From NCBI GenBank assembly GCA_040883315.1, contig JBFLKU010000024.1, positions 1-6,497 of the forward strand: DNA of 6,497 nt. Reading direction: 5' to 3'. Positions 1 through 5,006 of this stretch are shown here, piece by piece. This stretch comes from JAFGUF01 sp040883315. Its GTDB lineage: Bacteria; Bacillota; Clostridia; Christensenellales; UMGS416. Made by a program: the position numbers and the translations under genes. The notes under the pieces are model-generated. The model did no database searches and had not been told where the DNA came from. It saw only the letters and a program-made list of their open reading frames with translations. Numbering within the stretch: the first letter of the stretch is position 1; each line of letters opens with the position of its first letter.

Positions 1-736
1 CTGATAGAATATAACTCTTTTTAACTCGGATAACTGCATCAATATTTAAGCTATTACATTCATTTATAAATGGAGCATTCAATGCTAGAGCATCATATGC
101 TAGCACATCTATAAGTCCATTATGCTCTAAAACCACTCTATTCATTAGGTTTCTTGATGTTATGATTTCACTTTGGCTTGTTTGTTTATCACTACATCTT
201 CTTTTTACCATTTCATAATCAATAACTAAATTAGCATTATCACCTATCAGTGACATCACTGAACACTCATGATAATAATATTCTTTTCCTCTATTTGAAG
301 TATGTAAACAATCAACACAATGATCCTTTTCTGTTCTGAATAATCTGGTCCCATCTATCGCTGCTACCGTGTATCCGTCTATAGTTCCTTGATCCAAAAC
401 TTTATTCCTAACTGCCTTTTTTATTATAGAATTATTAATTCTTCTTAGACAATCGAGGTCTATCATTTTTAATGAACTTCTGATTATGTCTATCTTTGGT
501 ATTCTGCCATTACTTGAAAACTGATTATCAAATTCACCGGATTTAATCATATAATTAAGTTGGTTTAAACTCTGTACTCTTAGTAGAAACCCTGTCAGAA
601 CCAGTGAAATTATTTCTGATGTCTTATATTTTGGATTCACCCTTTTGTCTGTAAAATGTCGCATCTGCTCATTTATATGGAAAACATTATTGATGTATTT
701 TATCAGCTTCAAAAAGTAGTTCTCTCTTAAATTCAT
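1..736 (-). CDS. IS4-superfamily DDE transposase, C-terminus cut off by window edge
   Basis: An uninterrupted frame of 245 codons starts at ATG 736 and is still open at base 1. It resembles a widespread Clostridia group of IS4-type transposases of roughly 400 or more residues: N-terminus MNLRENYFLKLIKYIN, then a helical region, then the first catalytic Asp in AAIDGT (D128), a Cys pair HCVDC (140-143), and the probable second catalytic Asp in AYDALALNAPFINE (D215) followed by DAVIRVKK. The catalytic Glu would lie beyond the window. The protein should cut and join the ends of its own insertion sequence. No Shine-Dalgarno site precedes the ATG; a strong promoter sits so close that the transcript should begin at or near the start codon. 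No frameshift or stop is visible in this part, so there is no sign of decay, but the missing C-terminus prevents judging whether the element is intact. The family call is from remembered motifs; the exact IS group is not resolved. Confidence 0.85.
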   Translation of the reverse strand, partial: MNLRENYFLKLIKYINNVFHINEQMRHFTDKRVNPKYKTSEIISLVLTGFLLRVQSLNQLNYMIKSGEFDNQFSSNGRIPKIDIIRSSLKMIDLDCLRRINNSIIKKAVRNKVLDQGTIDGYTVAAIDGTRLFRTEKDHCVDCLHTSNRGKEYYYHECSVMSLIGDNANLVIDYEMVKRRCSDKQTSQSEIITSRNLMNRVVLEHNGLIDVLAYDALALNAPFINECNSLNIDAVIRVKKSYILS

Positions 737-742
737 TCGACA

Positions 743-771
743 ATTATACCAAATCCATAATTCTCATGCAA
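743..771 (-). promoter_or_regulatory. Strong sigma-A promoter of the transposase, leaderless type
   Basis: On the minus strand TTGCAT (766-771) is followed after exactly 17 bases by TATAAT (743-748), with a TG one base upstream of the -10 (extended -10). With the usual 6-base gap after the -10, transcription would start at base 736, the A of the transposase ATG. Only six bases separate TATAAT from the ATG, so there is no room for a ribosome binding site if this promoter is used. Confidence 0.75.
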
Positions 772-802
772 AACCATAAAAAACCCGCGAATTTGATACA
801 TG

Positions 803-826
803 AAAAAAGGCGTTGAAAAACGCCTT
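803..826 (-). terminator. Rho-independent terminator, minus strand
   Basis: An 8-bp perfect stem, AAGGCGTT (807-814) with AACGCCTT (819-826), closes a 4-base loop. Read on the minus strand it is followed by TTTT (803-806); the plus-strand side has no T run. It could end transcripts from the chromate transporter gene, whose stop codon is about 145 bases upstream, or be an element-borne hairpin that shields the transposase from outside transcription. It lies about 35 bases upstream of the transposase -35 box. Confidence 0.7.
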
Positions 827-969
827 GTATTGCTTGTTTTGAGACTTTGACGCGAAATCGCTCCTTAAAAATACTGAAATTTTATATATCTATAGCAATC
901 AATACAAATAGTATTATTCATACAATTAGTCAAACTTATAATACGGTTTTTTGATTTATATCCATTAAA

Positions 970-2181
970 CTAAAAAACAAACCCTGCTCCTATAGCAACC
1001 ACTACAATAAAAGGTGCAGGTACTTTTTTCGTAAGTAATAAGATAAACGTTATTAGAACAACAATAAAATTATCTATTGATAATCCGCTTTTCTGCATTA
1101 ATATTATTGCAGCTACAGCAATCAGGCCGCCTGCTACTGCGGTTATTCCTTTCAAGGAGATTTTTATTCCTTTTACTTTTTTTAAGTTCTCCCAGATTGG
1201 ATATACAAAATATATAAGGAGCAGTCCTGGTAAAAAGATTGCTACCGCTCCTGCTGCAGCACCAAGTATCTGGGTTAATACACTACCACCTCTTGCTGCC
1301 ATACCACCAGCATATGCACTAAAGCTGAACATAGGTCCTGGTAATCCTTGTACAAGTCCAAATCCAGTTAAGAACTCCTGGTTTGTCATGTATTGATTTA
1401 CTTGAACTAACTCGGTGTACATGAGAGGAACAACTACCTGCCCGCCACCTATTACCAGATAGCCGAAACGATAAAAGCTCTCAAATAAATGAATAATTCT
1501 ATTGTCAAACACTAATGTTAAAATTAAGCTTCCAATAGCAAATAAACCAAAGGTAATGAGATATCTCCATGGCGGGTTTAGTTTCACATGATTCCAAAGG
1601 CCTTTTTCCTTTGATAAGATTATACTAACTGCTCCACCAGATATCAAAACTAGTGGATAAATCCATGGTTCTCGTATAAAGTAGGTGATTATACCTCCAA
1701 TAAGCAACAGCACAAAAGTAATTTTATCTTTAACTACCTTCCTGCCTATTCTATATGCTGCTACAATAATGAATCCAACTGCCATTGGTCCAATATAACG
1801 TAAGCTGTCTTGCGATACATTCATTTTATTAAGAAACTGGCTTAAAAAAGACAAGACTGTCATTACAATTATTACAGGCACTGCCCATACAAGCATAGTA
1901 AATAAGGCTAACAGCGGGCCGCCTACCTTATACCCGATGGAGACAATAGTCTGTGTACTGCTGGGGCCAGGCAAAATACCTGTTAGTGCAATTAGCTCAA
2001 CTAATTCTTCTTCGGTTATGTACTTCTTTTTAATTACAAGCTGATCTGTAAACACGCCATAATGTGCTTCTGGTCCTCCATACGCTCCTAGAGAGCAGAT
2101 AAATACATCCTTAAGAAAAGTTCGCCATTGTGCTTTATTATTTGTTTTTATTTCCGTACTTTCCATATTAGCATCTCTCAT
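970..2181 (-). CDS. chrA: Chromate transporter, CHR family, two-domain form
   Basis: A 403-residue polytopic membrane protein of the long CHR family, in which two homologous halves are fused. Characterised members export chromate from the cytoplasm, driven by the membrane potential. The N-terminal half shows GAYGGPEAHYG (32-42) and GILPGPSSTQ (68-77). The C-terminal half repeats the pattern as RFGYLVIGGGQVVVPL (238-252) and GLVQGLPGPMFSFSAYAGG (275-293). Hydrophobic segments fill most of the rest. Length matches full-size family members. The first ATG (2181) has no clear ribosome binding site; a second ATG at 2166 (Met6) has a weak GAGAG eight bases upstream, so the true start may be there. 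It is transcribed away from the riboswitch-controlled exchanger and shares that intergenic region. No chrB-type regulator is visible. Family call is secure; chromate as the physiological substrate is inferred, since sulfate or other anions have not been excluded for all CHR proteins. Confidence 0.9.
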   Translation of the reverse strand: MRDANMESTEIKTNNKAQWRTFLKDVFICSLGAYGGPEAHYGVFTDQLVIKKKYITEEELVELIALTGILPGPSSTQTIVSIGYKVGGPLLALFTMLVWAVPVIIVMTVLSFLSQFLNKMNVSQDSLRYIGPMAVGFIIVAAYRIGRKVVKDKITFVLLLIGGIITYFIREPWIYPLVLISGGAVSIILSKEKGLWNHVKLNPPWRYLITFGLFAIGSLILTLVFDNRIIHLFESFYRFGYLVIGGGQVVVPLMYTELVQVNQYMTNQEFLTGFGLVQGLPGPMFSFSAYAGGMAARGGSVLTQILGAAAGAVAIFLPGLLLIYFVYPIWENLKKVKGIKISLKGITAVAGGLIAVAAIILMQKSGLSIDNFIVVLITFILLLTKKVPAPFIVVVAIGAGFVF

Positions 2182-2222
2182 TTTTTATTAATATATTTCT
2201 AATTATAAACAACATAACATAT

Positions 2223-2251
2223 TTTATCTATTGTTTTTTCACTTACATCAA
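2223..2251 (-). promoter_or_regulatory. Candidate promoter for the chromate transporter gene
   Basis: On the minus strand TTGATG (2246-2251) and GATAAA (2223-2228) are separated by 17 bases. The -35 is good and the -10 is only fair; the region is very AT-rich, so chance matches are common. It would give a leader of about 35 bases before the ATG at 2181. Confidence 0.3.
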
Positions 2252-2282
2252 CCATTTCTTTTATATTTCATAAAAAAATCTA

Positions 2283-2310
2283 TTGACAAGTATATGGATT
2301 TGTATATAAT
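2283..2310 (+). promoter_or_regulatory. Sigma-A promoter of the riboswitch and exchanger transcript
   Basis: A perfect TTGACA (2283-2288) and a perfect TATAAT (2305-2310) are separated by 16 bases. Transcription should begin at about 2315-2318, which places the first bases of the RNA in the closing helix of the riboswitch. A constitutive-looking promoter with no obvious operator suggests that control is exerted mainly on the RNA. Confidence 0.8.
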
Positions 2311-2316
2311 ACTAAT

Positions 2317-2414
2317 TGTTTGAGGGAGTACCTGACCTTAACTAGGGATTAAAGTCGTCATCTCGGAATTTAATTTCCCGGCTTTAGTGACAATGTCTAG
2401 CGAGACTCAATACA
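2317..2414 (+). promoter_or_regulatory. yybP-ykoY manganese riboswitch aptamer
   Basis: This RNA class binds Mn2+ and usually turns on Mn2+ export genes. The conserved blocks appear in order: GGGAGTA (2324-2330), AAAGTCGTCA (2351-2360), CCGGCTTTA (2378-2386), GACAATGTC (2389-2397) and TAGCGAGAC (2398-2406). They match the Lactococcus yybP-ykoY aptamer as I remember it. Helices that can be drawn: closing helix P1, TTGAG (2320-2324) with CTCAA (2406-2410), extendable past a bulged T2411 by 2317-2319 with 2412-2414; a short CCT/AGG hairpin (2336-2346); TAAAG (2350-2354) with CTTTA (2382-2386), enclosing an inner GGAA/TTCC hairpin (2365-2378); and a very small GAC/GTC hairpin (2389-2397). That last arm is much shorter than in Lactococcus. 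The aptamer begins essentially at the transcript's 5' end. Confidence 0.9.
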
Positions 2415-2446
2415 GTAAATTATGCTGTGTTGAGTCTTTTTATTTT
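2404..2446 (+). terminator. Riboswitch expression-platform terminator
   Basis: A 12-bp stem (2404-2415 with 2425-2436, one T-G wobble) closes a 9-base loop and is followed by TTTTTATTTT (2437-2446). Its left arm includes bases 2406-2414, which also form the 3' strand of aptamer helix P1, so the two structures exclude one another. Mn2+-stabilised P1 should block the terminator and let transcription reach the exchanger gene; without Mn2+ the terminator should form. Confidence 0.88.
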
Positions 2447-2469
2447 GAATTTTTAAAGGGAGTATATTA

Positions 2470-3525
2470 ATGGATATATTAATCTATAATTTATTGAATG
2501 CATTACCTACACTAGCGCTTGCCCTCGTAATTGCAGCAATGCTTTACGTTTTAAGCAAGGGGGCAGATATATTGGTAGATAAAGCTGTAAGTTTATCTAT
2601 TCATTGGGGAGTTCCTAAAATGATTATTGGTGCAACAATAGTATCTCTAGGAACAACTTTACCGGAGGCAACTGTTTCTGTACTTGCTGCCTTAAAAGGT
2701 AATCCTGACCTTGCATTAGGTAATGCAATAGGCTCAATTATTGCAGATACTGGATTAATTATTGGTCTTGCAGCTCTGCTGGGCAACTTACCGGTAGATA
2801 GAATAATTGTTAAGAGGCAGGGAAGAATACAACTAGCTGCCGGATTCTTATTAGCTATTGTCTGCTTACCATTTCTATCAAGAAGCCACGGAAATATCAG
2901 TCAACTGGTAGGATTGTTATTCATTGCCTTGCTTATCATTTATATGTATTTCTCTATAAGATGGACATGGAATCCGCTATCAATTAATTCATATGATCCT
3001 TCTGGGATAAATCCTTCTCATGCAAACAATAATACATCTTCGTCTGTGTTAGTGGAAGATAAGAGTCCATTAATTGTACAAATGATAAAACTGTTTGGTG
3101 GTATATTGCTTGTTATAGCTTCATCTAAAATACTAATACCCTCTGTTGAAATTACAGCAATTCGTATCGGAATACCACAAAGTATAATCGCTGCAACGTT
3201 AGTTGCTCTAGGAACAAGCCTGCCTGAATTAGTTACAGCTATTACAGCTGTAAGAAAAGGTCATGGTGAACTAGCAGTTGGTAACATTGTGGGGGCAGAT
3301 ATTTTAAACGTTTTGTTTGTAGTAGGCAGTGCAGCAGCGGTGACCTCTGGCGGTTTAGATGTGCCTGTTGATTTCTACAAGCTTCAGATACCAACAATGC
3401 TTATTATACTTTTTGTATTTAGAATATTTACACGGGGTAAAAATGAAAAGATTACAAAGCTTGAAGGGTCTGTACTTTTAACAGTTTATATTATATACAT
3501 TGTTCTTAATTATACTTGGTTATAG
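2470..3525 (+). CDS. CaCA-superfamily cation exchanger, predicted Mn2+ exporter
   Basis: A 351-residue membrane antiporter of the Na+/Ca2+ exchanger superfamily (YrbG-like). Both alpha repeats are clear. Alpha-1 has GATIVSLGTTLPE (54-66) followed by GNAIGSIIADTGLIIG (84-99). Alpha-2 has ATLVALGTSLPELVT (242-256) followed by GNIVGADILNVLF (271-283). The two ion-binding Glu residues of the LPE motifs are present (E66, E253). Hydrophobic helices flank a hydrophilic, Asn/Ser-rich central loop (about 166-200), which normally faces the cytoplasm. In alpha-1 the usual GSN motif reads GSI, with an Asp three residues later (D93); alpha-2 keeps an acidic GAD. The start is supported by AAGGGAG (2456-2462) seven bases upstream. 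The Mn2+ riboswitch in its leader implies induction by Mn2+, so I infer that it exports Mn2+ in exchange for Na+ or H+. A Ca2+ antiporter remains possible. It is probably monocistronic, since the next gene is convergent. Confidence 0.88.
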   Translation: MDILIYNLLNALPTLALALVIAAMLYVLSKGADILVDKAVSLSIHWGVPKMIIGATIVSLGTTLPEATVSVLAALKGNPDLALGNAIGSIIADTGLIIGLAALLGNLPVDRIIVKRQGRIQLAAGFLLAIVCLPFLSRSHGNISQLVGLLFIALLIIYMYFSIRWTWNPLSINSYDPSGINPSHANNNTSSSVLVEDKSPLIVQMIKLFGGILLVIASSKILIPSVEITAIRIGIPQSIIAATLVALGTSLPELVTAITAVRKGHGELAVGNIVGADILNVLFVVGSAAAVTSGGLDVPVDFYKLQIPTMLIILFVFRIFTRGKNEKITKLEGSVLLTVYIIYIVLNYTWL

Positions 3526-3562
3526 TTATACAAGCTGAAATGCCTAACCAATGCCCTCAAAT

Positions 3563-3583
3563 AGTTACGTATAACTTTTATTA
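3563..3583 (+). terminator. Weak candidate terminator after the exchanger gene
   Basis: AGTTA (3563-3567) and TAACT (3572-3576) form a 5-bp stem around a 4-base loop, followed by TTT and an AT-rich T stretch. The stem has a single G-C pair, so it is marginal. No better terminator was seen between the two convergent genes. Confidence 0.25.
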
Positions 3584-3638
3584 TTTAAATACTGCATCAA
3601 AAGTAATCTATAATTATCCCTTAATAGTATTTATAAAA

Positions 3639-4460
3639 CTAAATAAACAATAGTAAACTAAGTGCCATAATTGCCATACCAGAAAGCAAACCATAAAGCG
3701 ATAAATGGGACTCACCATATGCTCTGGATGCCGGCAATAATTCATCCAATGCTATGAATACCATTATTCCTGCAACTGAAGCAAATAAAATTCCAAAGAT
3801 TACATCATTCAAAAAAGGCATCAATATCATATAGGCTAGTACCGCGCCAACAGGTTCTGAAACGCCCGACAAGAAAGAATACCAAAATGCTTTTTTCTTG
3901 TTGCCTGTTGCAAAATATATGGGAACGGAAACAGCTATGCCCTCCGGTATATTGTGGATTGCAATGGCTGCTGCTATAGCTATACCTAATGTAGGGTCAT
4001 TAATCGCCGCAGCGAATGTAGCTATACCCTCAGGAAAATTATGGATTGCAATGGCCAAGGCTACATAAAGCCCGGTGTTCATAAGCTTTTTTGTATCAGC
4101 AACTGTTTTATCTGTTGCATCCTGCATGTCCTCAATGCTCCTAGCTTCATGAGGATTCTCTAGGCTGGGAACTAATTTATCAATTAAAGCTATCAATAAT
4201 ATGCCTCCGAAAAATGAGGCTACTGTTATCCAGTTCCCGGATACCTCGCCTATAGCACTAACCAGTGAATCCTTTGCTTTCACAAATATCTCTATCATAG
4301 AAACATAGATCATTACGCCTGCTGAAAAACCTAGTGCCACTGACAAGAACTTGGTATTCGTTCTTTTTGCAAAAAAGGCAATCACACTACCAATTCCTGT
4401 TGATAAACCTGCAAAAACAGTTAATCCCAATGCGAATATTACTTTATTTATTTCAAACAT
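3639..4460 (-). CDS. ZIP family divalent metal transporter (ZupT/GufA-like)
   Basis: A 273-residue inner-membrane permease of the ZIP family, which moves Zn2+, Fe2+, Mn2+ or Co2+ into the cytoplasm. The two diagnostic metal-site helices are intact: HNFPEG (140-145) and HNIPEG (169-174). They are followed by SGVSEPVGAVLAY (198-210) and FIALDELLPASR (235-246), all in the usual order. About eight hydrophobic segments are visible; the loop at about 100-130 is charged and has only one His, so it lacks the His-rich metal loop of many ZIP proteins. Length is normal for bacterial members. The start is fixed by GGAGG (4467-4471) six bases before the ATG. The gene lies 62 bases downstream of the DUF454 gene on the same strand with no terminator between, so the two are probably co-transcribed. 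Motifs do not decide the metal, and ZupT-type proteins are broad in range. The family is certain; the symbol zupT would overstate substrate knowledge. Confidence 0.93.
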   Translation of the reverse strand: MFEINKVIFALGLTVFAGLSTGIGSVIAFFAKRTNTKFLSVALGFSAGVMIYVSMIEIFVKAKDSLVSAIGEVSGNWITVASFFGGILLIALIDKLVPSLENPHEARSIEDMQDATDKTVADTKKLMNTGLYVALAIAIHNFPEGIATFAAAINDPTLGIAIAAAIAIHNIPEGIAVSVPIYFATGNKKKAFWYSFLSGVSEPVGAVLAYMILMPFLNDVIFGILFASVAGIMVFIALDELLPASRAYGESHLSLYGLLSGMAIMALSLLLFI

Positions 4461-4506
4461 TTTCTTCCTCCATATATTTCTATTTATTTACTATATCATA
4501 CATAAT

Positions 4507-4530
4507 CTAGGTAGAATCCTAGCTATTCTA
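4507..4530. repeat. Two overlapping inverted repeats between DUF454 and ZIP genes
   Basis: CTAGG (4507-4511) and CCTAG (4518-4522) form one dyad with a 6-base spacer. TAGAAT (4512-4517) and ATTCTA (4525-4530) form a second dyad with a 7-base spacer, which overlaps the first and runs into the end of the DUF454 coding sequence. No T run follows on either strand, so this is not a standard terminator. A repressor site for the ZIP gene is possible, but I could not match it to a known Fur, Zur or MntR box. Confidence 0.35.
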
Positions 4531-4900
4531 GAGTTCTGAGCAATATCAAATGAATACTAACTACTATACCCACAATAAGTAATAGCAGTCTAACATAAAA
4601 AATGTTAACTATAATTATTGATGCTGTGAGTGATACCCACAAGATAATAAGTGTAATATACTTTGCTTTTTTAGTTACGGATCTATGCTCCATATAATTT
4701 TTTATGTACTTCCCCAAATGATTACTGTTCATTAACCTATTATATCGTTTCTCGGAACTTTTAAGATAGCAGTATGCTGAAAGTAACAACAATGGCGTTG
4801 TAGGAAGCAAAGGCACAAAGATGCCAATAACACCAATGACCAATGATAGAGTACCTAAAAAAATAAAAAATACTTTTTTAATAGTTAAGTTAGTTTTCAT
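4523..4900 (-). CDS. DUF454 / YbaN-family small inner-membrane protein
   Basis: A 125-residue membrane protein of the DUF454 (YbaN) family. The family signature is near the N-terminus: VIGVIGIFVPLLPTTPLLLL (21-40), followed by a Tyr/Cys segment and SSEKRYNRLMNSNHLGKYI (48-66), then a polar stretch with the Arg/Thr/Lys motif RSVTKKAKY (73-81) leading into two C-terminal hydrophobic helices (about 82-120). Length matches the family. No biochemical role is established; members occur beside transport and haem or metal genes, but that does not define function. A ribosome binding site AGAGGA lies about 11 bases before the ATG, slightly far. It sits upstream of the ZIP transporter gene on the same strand, probably in one operon, so a role linked to metal uptake is possible but unproven. 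The coding sequence is distinctly AT-rich compared with katG next to it. Confidence 0.85.
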   Translation of the reverse strand: MKTNLTIKKVFFIFLGTLSLVIGVIGIFVPLLPTTPLLLLSAYCYLKSSEKRYNRLMNSNHLGKYIKNYMEHRSVTKKAKYITLIILWVSLTASIIIVNIFYVRLLLLIVGIVVSIHLILLRTLE

Positions 4901-4924
4901 CTATTTACTATTCCTCTTATATTG

Positions 4925-4954
4925 ATTATATCTAATAAATCTTTTTTATAAGAA
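4925..4954 (-). promoter_or_regulatory. Candidate promoter of the DUF454-ZIP pair
   Basis: On the minus strand a perfect TATAAT (4925-4930) is preceded at 18 bases by a poor -35, TTCTTA (4949-4954), which lies inside the katG terminator stem. The predicted start at about 4918 falls immediately before the AGAGGAA ribosome binding site, leaving a leader of about 18 bases. Confidence 0.4.
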
Positions 4955-4985
4955 AGCCTCAACTTTTAATTAGTGAGGCTTTCTT
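4950..4985 (-). terminator. Terminator of katG, near-symmetric hairpin
   Basis: A perfect 12-bp stem (4950-4961 with 4974-4985) with GCCTC/GAGGC core closes a 12-base loop, 21 bases beyond the katG stop codon. The stem flanks are AAGAAAG and CTTTCTT, so each strand has a T-rich stretch after the GC core. It is therefore likely to work for katG on the minus strand and could also work in the other direction. Confidence 0.75.
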
Positions 4986-5006
4986 TGAATTAATTATATT
5001 TTGTCG

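Noticed and set aside
901..915. AATAC / GTATT hairpin downstream of the chromate transporter gene
   Set aside because: Only 5 bp, almost all A-T, and no T run; the hairpin at 807-826 is a far better terminator.
2207..2236. AAACAA / TTGTTT dyad upstream of the chromate transporter gene
   Set aside because: The arms are short and low in complexity and the spacer is long (18 bases); such matches are expected by chance in this AT-rich gap.
2601..2786. Minus-strand open frame of 61 codons inside the exchanger gene
   Set aside because: It lies antisense to the well-conserved alpha-1 repeat, has no ribosome binding site and no recognisable product.
4351..4539. Plus-strand open frame of 62 codons over the start of the ZIP gene
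   Set aside because: It is mostly antisense to the ZIP N-terminus, and its hydrophobic look is that of antisense membrane-protein coding. No ribosome site or family match was seen.
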